From assembly GCA_033795365.1 (NCBI GenBank), contig JARYGU010000001.1, forward strand, positions 310,001-374,000: a stretch of 64,000 bases of DNA. Direction: 5' to 3'. The notes beneath the pieces were generated by a model. The model was not told where the DNA came from, ran no database searches, and worked only from the letters and a program-made list of their open reading frames with translations. A program made the translations under genes and the position numbers. Origin of the DNA: JARYGU01 sp033795365. GTDB taxonomy: Bacteria; Pseudomonadota; Alphaproteobacteria; Rhizobiales; Rhizobiaceae. Shown here piece by piece: positions 1 through 8,585 of this stretch (positions are counted from its first letter, which is position 1; the number at the start of each line of letters is the position of its first letter).

Positions 1-2
1 TC

Positions 3-677
3 ATGGAAGAAAATGTGGAGCATTCGGCGCTGGCAAAGTTGAGAGGCTTTCTTGCCGACGCCGACCTGCCGGCAGACGGCCGCCTGCCGCCCGAGCGTGA
101 ACTGGCACAGTCGCTGGACGTCGGCCGCGCCGTCCTGCGCAAGGCCCTCGCCACCCTCCAGGCGGAAGGCGTCGTATGGCGCCATGTCGGAAAAGGCACG
201 TTCACGGGCGACCGGCCGATCGATACCGCCGCCGATATAAATTCGATGGTGCAGCGGACCAATCCTGTCGAGGTCATGGGAGCGCGCATAGCCTTCGAGC
301 CGGAGGTTGCGAGATGTGCCGCGCTCAATGCGACCGCCGGGCAGATCGCCGAATTGCGCAACTGCATGCTCAAGGCACAACAGGCCCCGACATGGCGGCA
401 GTACGAACAATGGGACAACAAGCTCCATCGCACGATCGGCGAGGCTTCGCAGAATTCCCTGCTCCTCGGCCTGCTCGACACGCTCAATGCCGTCCGGCGC
501 GCGGTGAACTGGGGACGGCTGCGCAACACTCCCATACGCCCGCCGGCCGACCACCACAGCTTTGCCGAACACGCCCGGATCGTCGAGGCGATCGCCGAAC
601 GCGACGCAACCGGCGCGGCGGACGCCATGCGGCGGCATCTTCGCAGCGTCGAAAGCCATATGCGCGATATCGGCTGA
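3..677 (+). CDS. GntR-family regulator, FadR/FCD subfamily
   Basis: Probable DNA-binding repressor of 224 aa. An N-terminal winged helix typical of GntR proteins (about residues 10-70, with the LPPERELA signature) is followed by an all-helical FCD ligand domain (about 85-215). The FCD metal-site residues appear present: Asp138, His142, His190 and His212. The ATG at position 3 gives a complete-looking HTH, but the window edge hides any ribosome binding site, so the true start may lie a little upstream. The effector and targets are unknown. GntR/FCD proteins usually control an adjacent acid- or sugar-acid-catabolic operon, which would be to the left of the window. The downstream ATP-grasp genes are not an obvious target. 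Confidence 0.85.
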   Translation: MEENVEHSALAKLRGFLADADLPADGRLPPERELAQSLDVGRAVLRKALATLQAEGVVWRHVGKGTFTGDRPIDTAADINSMVQRTNPVEVMGARIAFEPEVARCAALNATAGQIAELRNCMLKAQQAPTWRQYEQWDNKLHRTIGEASQNSLLLGLLDTLNAVRRAVNWGRLRNTPIRPPADHHSFAEHARIVEAIAERDATGAADAMRRHLRSVESHMRDIG

Positions 678-830
678 GCCGACCGTAGAATATCGCATTG
701 CCGATCCCTGCGAACGAAACTATGACTTTGCTATGAACGCATCGGCACGGTCGGTGCATTCCGGCGCGTCGGCGCATATTCGCAGGCCGCCGTTTTTGCT
801 ATCCGGCTTGCGGCCTAGGAGAGATCGGAA

Positions 831-3245
831 TTGAAAAGCAAGAACGCCGAGGCGGCGCGCACGGGCAACGGTCTTTCGAACCGGACCTTGAGCAGCTATG
901 CGCCGCTCCCCGGCATCGCGGACGAAATGGTCGATATGCATGGCAGCGTGCGTCCGGTCTGGCAGCCGTTTCTTTCCGCTCTCAGCCGAATGGACGAGGG
1001 GGAACTCGGCAACCGTTTCGCTCGAGCCGACCGGTACCTGCGGGATGCCGGCGTCTTCTATCGCGCCTATGGCGGCAAGGACGCTGCCGGTGAACGCGCC
1101 TGGCCGCTTTCCCACATCCCGGTTCTGATCGACGAAAGCGAGTGGGAGGGCCTGGCGCGCGGCCTGACGCAGCGCGCCAATCTGCTCGAAATGATCATTG
1201 CCGACCTCTATGGCCCAAACAGGCTGGTCGCCGAGAGCTTCCTGCCCCCAACCCTCATCGCGTCCAATACGGAATTCCTGCGTCCCCTCGTCGGGACGGC
1301 GCCAGCCGGCGGGCATTTCCTGCATTTCTGTTCCTTCGAGGTCGGCCGCGGACCGGACGGCAACTGGTGGGTTCTTTCGGACCGCACCGAAGCGCCATCG
1401 GGCGCCGGCTTTGCGCTCGAAAACCGCGTCGCGACAACGCGCGCCTTTTCCGATGTCTATGCGGAAACCCATGTCCATCGCCTTGCCGGCTTCTTCGGTG
1501 CCTTTCGCGATGCGCTGCAGGCAAACAGAAGACATCCGGACGAGCGCATAGCGGTGCTCACGCCGGGGCTCGCCAACGAAACCTATTTCGAGCATGCCTA
1601 TATCGCCCGCTATCTCGGTTTCATGCTGCTCGAGGGCGAGGATCTGGCTGTCGTGAACGGCAAGGTCATGGTGCGAACCGTGGCGGGGCTGAAACCCGTA
1701 GGCGTACTCTGGCGCCGGCTGGATGCCTCGTTCGCCGATCCGCTCGAGCTCAATCAGGAATCCCATATCGGCACGCCCGGCATCGTCGAGGCATTGCGGG
1801 AGCGCTCCGTCGGCATCGTCAACGCGCTGGGCTCCGGCATTCTCGAAACGCGTGCGCTGCTTGCATTCACGCCGGCGATCTGCCGGCACCTCCTGGGCGA
1901 GAAGCAGGTTCTGCCAAGCATCGCCACGTGGTGGTGCGGCCAGAAATCCGAACGCGAGCACGTCGCCCGCAATATAGACGGCATGGTCATCGGACCGGCC
2001 TATTCGACCCGGCCCTTCTTCGACGATAGCGGACAATCCGTGCTCGGCTCGACACTACGCGACAACGCGAAGCTTTCGATCGACGACTGGCTCGCCGCCG
2101 ACGGCGCGAAACTCGTCGGTCAGGAGGCGGTGACGCTCTCGACGACGCCCGCATGGGTGGAGGGCAGGCTTGTTCCGCGTCCCATGAGCCTGCGCGTCTT
2201 TGCCGCTCGCACCCGGACCGGCTGGCAGATCATGCCCGGCGGCTTCGCTCGCATCGGGGCCGGCAACGACGTTTCCGCGATCGCCATGCAGGAAGGCGGC
2301 TCGGCGGCCGATGTCTGGATCGTCAGCCAGAAGCCCGTCGAACGCACGACGCTGCTGCCGGCGGAGGAAAGCTTCACGCGCAACATGCCGGGAAGCCTGC
2401 CGAGCCGGGCGGCGGACAATCTCTTCTGGCTCGGGCGCTACATCGAGCGCGCGGAAGGCGCGCTTCGCATCTTGCGCGCCTGGCACGGACGCTTCGCAGA
2501 GTCCGCGGATCCAGCGCAGCCTCTCCTCAAGGATGTCAGCGACTATCTTCGGGCATTGGACATCGATACCGCCGAAGCCGTGCCGTCCAGCCTGATCCGC
2601 AATATCGACAGCGCCGTTTTCAGCGCGAGCAATATCCGCGACCGTTTCTCCCCCGACGGATGGCTGGCGCTCACGGACCTGTCGAAGACCGCCCGGCGAT
2701 TCCATGCCAGCGTCGAACCTGGGGACGACGCCACCCGCGCGATGACCGTTCTCCTGCGCAAGCTCGCGGGCTTTGCTGGCCTCGTGCACGAAAACATGTA
2801 TCGCTTCACCGGATGGCGGTTTCTCTCGATCGGCCGCTATATCGAGCGCGGACTTCACATGACCCGCCTTCTCGGTCGCATGTCCGGCGAAGACGCGCCG
2901 GACGGAGCGCTCGACATGCTGCTGGAGATCGGCGACAGCGTCATGACCCACCGGCGGCGCTACAATGTCGCCACGGCGCGGTTGACCGTCACCGACCTGC
3001 TGGCGCTCGATCCCATGAACCCCCGCTCGGTGCTCTATCAACTGAACGAGATCAAGAACGAAGTGGAAAAGCTGCCGAACGCCTTCGACAACGGTCAGAT
3101 GTCCGCCTTCTACCGCGAGGCCATGCGCCTTCACGCCGGACTTGCGGTCATGACACCGGAAGCCATGACGGACGCGATATACCGAAATCTCGAAACCGAA
3201 CTCGAAGTCCTGTCCGACATTCTCGCGCGGACCTATCTCGGCTGA
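831..3245 (+). CDS. Fused circularly permuted ATP-grasp / alpha-E protein
   Basis: Two-domain protein of 804 aa. Residues about 1-510 resemble the circularly permuted ATP-grasp family (DUF404/DUF407, COG2308). Residues about 520-804 are an alpha-E helical domain (DUF403, COG2307) opening with NLFWLGRYIERAEG. The start is a TTG at 831, supported by an AGGAGAG ribosome binding site at 817-823; no ATG with a better site is in frame. The family is predicted to ligate amino acids or peptides with ATP; the substrate is unknown. The transglutaminase gene begins 3 nt after the stop, so the two are surely co-transcribed. At the position where the split paralog (5960-7384) has Lys in a V-K-E-V-H-G-S-G-G-Y-G loop, this protein has Gly388 (M-V-I-G-P-A-Y), so ATP binding may be altered or lost. 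Confidence 0.88.
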   Translation: MKSKNAEAARTGNGLSNRTLSSYAPLPGIADEMVDMHGSVRPVWQPFLSALSRMDEGELGNRFARADRYLRDAGVFYRAYGGKDAAGERAWPLSHIPVLIDESEWEGLARGLTQRANLLEMIIADLYGPNRLVAESFLPPTLIASNTEFLRPLVGTAPAGGHFLHFCSFEVGRGPDGNWWVLSDRTEAPSGAGFALENRVATTRAFSDVYAETHVHRLAGFFGAFRDALQANRRHPDERIAVLTPGLANETYFEHAYIARYLGFMLLEGEDLAVVNGKVMVRTVAGLKPVGVLWRRLDASFADPLELNQESHIGTPGIVEALRERSVGIVNALGSGILETRALLAFTPAICRHLLGEKQVLPSIATWWCGQKSEREHVARNIDGMVIGPAYSTRPFFDDSGQSVLGSTLRDNAKLSIDDWLAADGAKLVGQEAVTLSTTPAWVEGRLVPRPMSLRVFAARTRTGWQIMPGGFARIGAGNDVSAIAMQEGGSAADVWIVSQKPVERTTLLPAEESFTRNMPGSLPSRAADNLFWLGRYIERAEGALRILRAWHGRFAESADPAQPLLKDVSDYLRALDIDTAEAVPSSLIRNIDSAVFSASNIRDRFSPDGWLALTDLSKTARRFHASVEPGDDATRAMTVLLRKLAGFAGLVHENMYRFTGWRFLSIGRYIERGLHMTRLLGRMSGEDAPDGALDMLLEIGDSVMTHRRRYNVATARLTVTDLLALDPMNPRSVLYQLNEIKNEVEKLPNAFDNGQMSAFYREAMRLHAGLAVMTPEAMTDAIYRNLETELEVLSDILARTYLG

Positions 3246-3248
3246 AGC

Positions 3249-4136
3249 ATGCTCTACGACGTTGGCCTGCATATCGACTACAGCTACGCGACGCCGGTTT
3301 CGGGCGGGCGGCACATGGTGCGCGTCCTTCCGCTCTCGATCCATGGGCGCCAGAGGCTCGTGGTGGGAACGATCGACATAGCCCCTCGTCCCGCCGAGCG
3401 AACCGACATCCGCGACTTCTTCGGCAATCCCGCCGCCTCCATTCTCTTTCGCAATGTTCACGAGCGCCTGGACATCCGGATGCAGGCGCGCGTACAGGTC
3501 GATGCGCTCGATCCCTCACCCGATTTCTCGCCCCGGATTGCGGCGCTTTCGGCGGATATCGCCGAGATCTGGTCGCTCGATGCCGGCTCGCCTCATCATT
3601 ATGCCGGCTCCAGCCCGCGTCTGCCGGACTGCCCGGAGATCGCCGAATATGCGCGGTCAATCGCCGATGGAACGATGACGGTGCGGGAAGCCGCAAAGGC
3701 GATCTGCGCAGCCGTTCATCAGGACTTCACTTACGATACCGAGGCAACCTCCGTCGACACGACGCCGCAGGAAGCCTTCCGGCTGAAGCGCGGCGTGTGC
3801 CAGGATTTTTCCCATGTCATGATCCTTGCCCTGCGCAGCCTCGGAATTCCGGCGGGGTATGTCAGCGGCTTCCTGCGCACCATACCGCCGCCCGGCCAGG
3901 AAAGGCTGGAGGGCGCCGACGCCATGCATGCCTGGGTGCGGTTCTGGTGCGGGCGGGTCAACGGCTGGATGGAGCTCGACCCGACGAACGACATCCCTGC
4001 GGGCACCGACCACATCGTCGTTGCCTATGGGCGCGACTATTCCGACGTGGCGCCGGTGATCGGCATCCTCAAGAGCTACGGGGGCCACAGCACGCATCAG
4101 GCCGTCGACGTCATTCCCCTACACCAGCCGTCATGA
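3249..4136 (+). CDS. Transglutaminase-like protein (module 1)
   Basis: Papain-fold transglutaminase-like enzyme (COG1305) of 295 aa. It has an N-terminal beta-rich domain (about 1-160, with the S-Y-A-T-P-V-S start typical of the bacterial group) and a catalytic core with the triad Cys184 (RGVCQDFSH), His227 (MHAW) and Asp244 (ELDPTND). The ATG at 3249 follows the ATP-grasp/alpha-E stop by 3 nt. No signal peptide is visible, so it is probably cytoplasmic. In this gene family the protein may cleave or transfer the peptide or isopeptide made by the ATP-grasp partner; this is a published prediction for the neighbourhood, not something shown here. Its gene converges on the transglutaminase of module 2 with only 25 nt between the stop codons. 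Confidence 0.88.
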   Translation: MLYDVGLHIDYSYATPVSGGRHMVRVLPLSIHGRQRLVVGTIDIAPRPAERTDIRDFFGNPAASILFRNVHERLDIRMQARVQVDALDPSPDFSPRIAALSADIAEIWSLDAGSPHHYAGSSPRLPDCPEIAEYARSIADGTMTVREAAKAICAAVHQDFTYDTEATSVDTTPQEAFRLKRGVCQDFSHVMILALRSLGIPAGYVSGFLRTIPPPGQERLEGADAMHAWVRFWCGRVNGWMELDPTNDIPAGTDHIVVAYGRDYSDVAPVIGILKSYGGHSTHQAVDVIPLHQPS

Positions 4137-4161
4137 CGACCGGCCGACAGACCACGTATCG

Positions 4162-4986
4162 TCAACTCTGGTTCTGACTTTGCCCCTGCCCGCCCCGTTC
4201 GACCTTGATGGAGACGTTCATGGTCTCCGCGGTAAATCCGACGACCATGCCGGATACCGGCGCGGCATCGCGATAGTCGAGGCCACTCGCCAGCCGCACA
4301 TAGCGCGCATCGGGGCAGACCGCATTCGCCGCATCGAAGCCGACCCAGCCGAGGCCTTGGATATGAGCTTCCGCCCAGGCGTGGCTCGCGGTCTGATCGA
4401 CCGTCCCCTCCATCAGGAGATAGCCCGAGACATAGCGCGCCGGCAGGCCCATGACACGCGCTGCGGAAATGAAGACATGTGCATGATCCTGGCAGACGCC
4501 CGACTTCTTTTCCAGTGCCTGCTCGGCAGTCGTCTCCGATACCGTTTCGCCCGTCCGGTATTCGACCTCCCTATGGATCGACGCCATCAGTGCATGCATC
4601 CGTGAAAGCCCTTCGTCGCCCGTCACGGCTCTCGCAAGTTCCCTCACGAGTTTTCCGGGCTTCGTGAGGGCCGTTTCGCGCAGATAGAGCCAGAGCGGCA
4701 CGTTACCCTGATGCGGCCCGAAAACGCCGGCACGGTCTTCGGTTTCGACCTCTCCCTCCGCAAGAATGCGTATCGTGCTCTGATCGGCGTCGGTACTCAC
4801 GAGATCGACGTGGTTGCCGAAATGATCGCTGTATCCGGCTTCCAGATGAGCGCCGTGCACCGAGGTCCTCCAGTCGACAACGGTCTGGCCGGGGCCGGTC
4901 CTCGGCGTCAGGCGCAGGCGCTGCAGCGAATAGCGCACCGGCGTCTCGTAGTGATATTCCGTGGTGTGGCTGATCTTCAGACGCAT
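4162..4986 (-). CDS. Transglutaminase-like protein (module 2)
   Basis: Second transglutaminase-like protein (COG1305), 274 aa, last gene of a three-gene leftward operon. The catalytic triad reads Cys165 (SGVCQDHAH), His202 (SHAW) and Asp218 (GFDAAN). It opens with the H-T-T-E-Y-H-Y motif common to the bacterial group and has no signal peptide. It begins 25 nt after the alpha-E stop. It is clearly homologous to, but diverged from, the protein at 3249-4136, so the two modules are paralogous sets and not a recent duplication. The function assignment is the same family-level prediction: a peptidase or transferase acting with the ATP-grasp ligase. Confidence 0.88.
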   Translation of the reverse strand: MRLKISHTTEYHYETPVRYSLQRLRLTPRTGPGQTVVDWRTSVHGAHLEAGYSDHFGNHVDLVSTDADQSTIRILAEGEVETEDRAGVFGPHQGNVPLWLYLRETALTKPGKLVRELARAVTGDEGLSRMHALMASIHREVEYRTGETVSETTAEQALEKKSGVCQDHAHVFISAARVMGLPARYVSGYLLMEGTVDQTASHAWAEAHIQGLGWVGFDAANAVCPDARYVRLASGLDYRDAAPVSGMVVGFTAETMNVSIKVERGGQGQSQNQS

Positions 4987-5011
4987 CGCCGTCTCTCAAT
5001 CGTTGGAGCCA

Positions 5012-5953
5012 TTACTGATAGAAGCGATAGCCATCGGAGATCTCCTGGCCCAGCCGGTCGTTCTGGAGGATGAATTCCTCGATGAATTCATGCAGCCCCT
5101 GATCCATGATTTCCTCGATCGAGCGCTTGCGCAGCAATTCCAGCGTTGCGACCGCGGTTTGATGCGCCGCATGGCTTTCGCCGTAGAGGTCCGACAGGTA
5201 GCCGAGATTGTCGACGATCTTTTCGTAACTATAGGCAAGGGAACGGGGCATGCGTCCGTTGAGGATCAGGAAATCCGCGATGTTGGCCGGCCGGTACTCG
5301 CCATCGTAGACCCAGCCGTAGGACCGGTGGGCCGATACCGAGCGGAGTATCGACTCCCACTGGATATTGTCCAGCGAGGAGCCGACCTGCGCGATCGCCG
5401 GCAGAAGCACGTAATATTTCACGTCCAGAATCCGCGCCGTATTGTCAGCCCGCTCGATGAAGGTTCCGATGCGCGAAAAATTGTAGATGTCGTCGCGCAG
5501 CATCGTGCCGTGAAATGCGCCGCGGATCAGACCCGCGCTGCGCTTGATGGCGTCGATTACGCCGGGAAGGTCGGCCGCCCTCACCCGCTTCGTCAACATC
5601 TGCTTCAGGTCGATCCAGCATTCGTTCGTTGCTTCCCAGGTTTCTCTCGTCAGCGCCGTGCGGACCATGCGCGCATTATTGCGTGCCGCCTCGATGCAGG
5701 ACATGACGCTCGACAGATTGGCCCGATCACGCAGAAGATAGTCGACCGCATCCGCGCTGGTCAGCGTATCGTGGACCCCATTGTAGTCGTCGCGCACCCC
5801 GGCGCTCTGAAGCACGCCGTCCCAGTCCTCCTCGGTCGCGTTGGTCCTCGTCAGCGACATGCGGAGACCGGCGTCGATGAGGCGGGCCGTGTTCTCGGCG
5901 CGCTCGATATAGCGGAACATCCAGTAAAGCCCGTTGGCGGTTCTTCCCAGCAT
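5012..5953 (-). CDS. Alpha-E domain protein
   Basis: Stand-alone alpha-E protein (DUF403, COG2307) of 313 aa, opening with MLGRTANGLYWMFRYIERAE. It is mostly alpha-helical and is the free-standing counterpart of the C-terminal half of the fused protein at 831-3245. The repeated Arg-Tyr-Ile-Glu-Arg-Ala-(D/E) type motif occurs near the N-terminus and again mid-protein (FIERADNTARIL), which suggests an internal duplication of the helical unit. It lies 6 nt after the ATP-grasp stop and 25 nt before the transglutaminase start. The biochemical role is unknown; the constant coupling to COG2308 suggests a subunit or substrate-carrying partner of the ligase. Confidence 0.88.
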   Translation of the reverse strand: MLGRTANGLYWMFRYIERAENTARLIDAGLRMSLTRTNATEEDWDGVLQSAGVRDDYNGVHDTLTSADAVDYLLRDRANLSSVMSCIEAARNNARMVRTALTRETWEATNECWIDLKQMLTKRVRAADLPGVIDAIKRSAGLIRGAFHGTMLRDDIYNFSRIGTFIERADNTARILDVKYYVLLPAIAQVGSSLDNIQWESILRSVSAHRSYGWVYDGEYRPANIADFLILNGRMPRSLAYSYEKIVDNLGYLSDLYGESHAAHQTAVATLELLRKRSIEEIMDQGLHEFIEEFILQNDRLGQEISDGYRFYQ

Positions 5954-5959
5954 GACGCG

Positions 5960-7384
5960 TCAATCCTCCAGAACCCAGGTGTCCTTGGTGCCGCCGCCCT
6001 GGCTGGAATTCACGACCAGGGAACCGGCTTTCAACGCCACGCGCGTGAGCCCGCCCGGAATGATCTGGACCTTGTCCGAGACGAGGACATAGGGGCGAAG
6101 ATCGACATGCCGCGGCGCGATACCCTTGTTGACGAGGATCGGCACAGTGGAAAGCGAAAGGGTCGGCTGAGCGATGTAGTTGCCGGGCCTGTTCTTGAGC
6201 TTCTCGGCGAAGAGAGTGCGCTCCTTCCTCGAGGCCGTCGGCCCCACCAGCATTCCATACCCCCCGGAACCGTGCACCTCCTTGACCACGAGTTCCTCCA
6301 GATGCTCCAGGACATATTTGAGGCTGTCGGGCTCCGAGCAGCGCCAGGTCGGCACGTTTTCCAGCATCGCCTTTCGGCCGGTATAGAACTCCACGATCTC
6401 CGGCATGTAGGAATAGATGGCCTTGTCGTCGGAGATGCCGGTGCCCGGCGCGTTCGCAATGGTGATGTTGCCGGCCCGATATACGTCCATGATCCCGGGT
6501 ACGCCGAGCGCCGAATCCGGGCGGAAGGTGAGCGGGTCGAGAAAATCGTCGTCGACGCGGCGATAGAGGACGTCGATTGCCTCGTAGCCGCGCGTCGTGC
6601 GCATCTTCACCTTGCCGTCGATGACACGGAGGTCGGATCCCTCGACCAGTTCGACGCCCATCATGTCGGCAAGGAAGGCATGCTCGTAATAGGCGGAGTT
6701 GAAGATGCCCGGGGTGAGCACGGCCACCCGCGGCTTTGTCGAGCAATGCCGCGGTGCAAGCGAGGCCAGGCTCTGGCGCAGGAGATTGGGATAGTTCTCG
6801 ACCGGCCGGACCTTGTTGCGGTGGAACAGCTCCGGAAACATCTGCATCATGGTTTCGCGGTTTTCCAGCATGTAGCTGACGCCGGAAGGCGTTCGCGCAT
6901 TGTCCTCCAGGACATAGAACTGGTCTTCGCCGGTGCGCACGATATCGGTGCCGACGATATGGGTATAGACGCCTCCCGGCGGCTTGAAGCCGATCATCTG
7001 CGGCAGGAAGGCTTCGTTGCGCTCGATCAGCTCGCGCGGGATGCGTCCGGCCTTGATGATTTCCTGCTTGTGGTAGATGTCATCCAGAAATGCGTTGAGC
7101 GCGACGACGCGCTGCTCGATACCCTGGGCCAGCTTGCGCCATTCCCGGCCGGAGATGATGCGGGGAATAATGTCGAATGGAATGAGCTTTTCGGAAGAGT
7201 CGGCATGTCCGTAGACTGCGAAGGTGATGCCGGTTTTTCGGAAGAGGTTTTCCGCGTCTCTCGATTTGGCGATCAGGCGGGCCCGATCCTGACTTGCGTA
7301 CCATTCGTGGTAATTTTCATATGGCTCCCGCGGTTTGGAGTCCGCGTTCATCATTTCATCAAATGCCAACGGCGTGTTCCCCAT
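5960..7384 (-). CDS. Circularly permuted ATP-grasp protein (split form)
   Basis: ATP-grasp-type ligase of 474 aa (DUF404/DUF407, COG2308), first gene of the leftward module. I start it at ATG 7384 (MGNTPLAFDEMMN), because the length then fits the family and the 87 codons upstream read like non-coding sequence. Weaker alternatives are ATGs at 7354 and 7351. Visible motifs are RVAVLTPG, LVEGSDL and the likely nucleotide-binding loop with Lys368 followed by a Gly-rich GSGGYGM, which the fused paralog lacks. This copy is therefore the better candidate for an active ligase. Known for the family: predicted ATP-dependent amino acid or peptide ligase. No substrate can be inferred from the neighbours. 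Confidence 0.87.
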   Translation of the reverse strand: MGNTPLAFDEMMNADSKPREPYENYHEWYASQDRARLIAKSRDAENLFRKTGITFAVYGHADSSEKLIPFDIIPRIISGREWRKLAQGIEQRVVALNAFLDDIYHKQEIIKAGRIPRELIERNEAFLPQMIGFKPPGGVYTHIVGTDIVRTGEDQFYVLEDNARTPSGVSYMLENRETMMQMFPELFHRNKVRPVENYPNLLRQSLASLAPRHCSTKPRVAVLTPGIFNSAYYEHAFLADMMGVELVEGSDLRVIDGKVKMRTTRGYEAIDVLYRRVDDDFLDPLTFRPDSALGVPGIMDVYRAGNITIANAPGTGISDDKAIYSYMPEIVEFYTGRKAMLENVPTWRCSEPDSLKYVLEHLEELVVKEVHGSGGYGMLVGPTASRKERTLFAEKLKNRPGNYIAQPTLSLSTVPILVNKGIAPRHVDLRPYVLVSDKVQIIPGGLTRVALKAGSLVVNSSQGGGTKDTWVLED

Positions 7385-7619
7385 TTTTCGCCATTTGAAT
7401 ACAACGCTTACGGCAATGCAAGAACCATGCTCAGTTGACACCGGCGGCAGGCAGATGCCGGAAAACCATTCGGGCCAGCGTGCTTCCGCTGCTCTGCCGG
7501 AACGCTTTTCATGTCTGGCTTTGCTGCCGACGCGTTCGGGTTCAAAAAATCCCACGGAGTTGCCTAAATAACGGGCATCGAAGACCGCCATTCTCCGGCA
7601 TGCCGAGTCCTGGCCGGCC

Positions 7620-8489
7620 TCATCCTGCGAAAACCTGCCAGACACGGCGAACGACGGCCGCTTGGGGACGGCGGGTCATGACCATCGCAAGCGACAAAGA
7701 CGGAACCGCGGCATCGGAAATATCCGCATAGCGGACGCCGTCGTAGCGAAGGCGGCGCGTCGAATGCGGAAGCAGTGCGGCGCCAAGGCCGGCCGAAACG
7801 AGCGACAGCATCGTCAATGCGCGCGTCGCCTCCTGAACGATCTCGACATCGAGCCCCGCCTTCGAAAACATTTCCAATATCCGCGCGTGAAGAACGGGAC
7901 CTTGCGCCCTGGGGAAGAGGATCAGGCCGAGAGCGGCGACATCCGCTAGTGTCACGTCCCCCGATCCGCCATCGTCCGGTAGGACGGCGACGCCCTTTTC
8001 CTCCGGAAATTCCAGGATATGCAGGCGCTCGCCGGAGCTGAAAGGCGGATGGACGAAACCGATGTCGATCGTCCTTTCCGCAAGCGCCGAAAGCTGATCA
8101 TTGGTGGAGAGCTCCACCAGCCTCGGGTGAACTTTCGGGTGAGCTGCGCGCAAGCGAGCGAGCAATCGAGGAAGGTGCTCGTAAAGCGCGGCGGAAACGA
8201 AGCCGATGCGGATCTCGCCAGCTTCTCCTTCATCCGCCGACCGCGCGATCGCGCGCGCCGCATCGGCATGGATCACGCATGCGCGCGCCTCATCAAGGAA
8301 GCCGGCGCCTGCGCGCGTGAGCGTGAGCCGCCTGTTGGCACGCGTAAAGAGCTGAACGCCGAGTTCCCGTTCCAGGCGGGCGATCGACTGGCTGAGGGGC
8401 GGCTGCGCCATGCCGAGCCGCTGCGCGGCCCGGCCCATGTGCAGCTCCTCCGCAACGGCAAGGAAATGTCTCAGATGGCGAAGTTCCAT
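7620..8489 (-). CDS. LysR-family transcriptional regulator
   Basis: Typical LTTR of 289 aa. The N-terminal winged helix (residues 1-60, MELRHLRHFLAVAEELHMGRAAQRL) has the usual recognition helix Q-P-P-L-S-Q-S-I. A substrate-binding domain follows from about residue 90. It is divergently transcribed from the exported alpha/beta-hydrolase at 8586, with a 96-bp shared promoter region, so the hydrolase gene is the most likely target. The effector is unknown. Confidence 0.88.
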   Translation of the reverse strand: MELRHLRHFLAVAEELHMGRAAQRLGMAQPPLSQSIARLERELGVQLFTRANRRLTLTRAGAGFLDEARACVIHADAARAIARSADEGEAGEIRIGFVSAALYEHLPRLLARLRAAHPKVHPRLVELSTNDQLSALAERTIDIGFVHPPFSSGERLHILEFPEEKGVAVLPDDGGSGDVTLADVAALGLILFPRAQGPVLHARILEMFSKAGLDVEIVQEATRALTMLSLVSAGLGAALLPHSTRRLRYDGVRYADISDAAVPSLSLAMVMTRRPQAAVVRRVWQVFAG

Positions 8490-8585
8490 ATCATGACGAT
8501 ATCAAAAAACGTCGGATAGATCATCGATCCGCGCGGCGCATGCCGTAATTGTTATCGGGCAATATCGATTACAGGGAGCCCTCCC

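Noticed and set aside
4961..7438. A long open frame (over 800 codons) on the plus strand across the split ATP-grasp/alpha-E genes
   Set aside because: Its composition is Arg/His/Asp-rich and matches no family, while the opposite strand has two recognisable proteins. It is the usual antisense openness of GC-rich coding DNA. The same holds for long antisense frames at 720-2036, 2055-3461, 30319-32115, 32129-34306 and 43546-45687.
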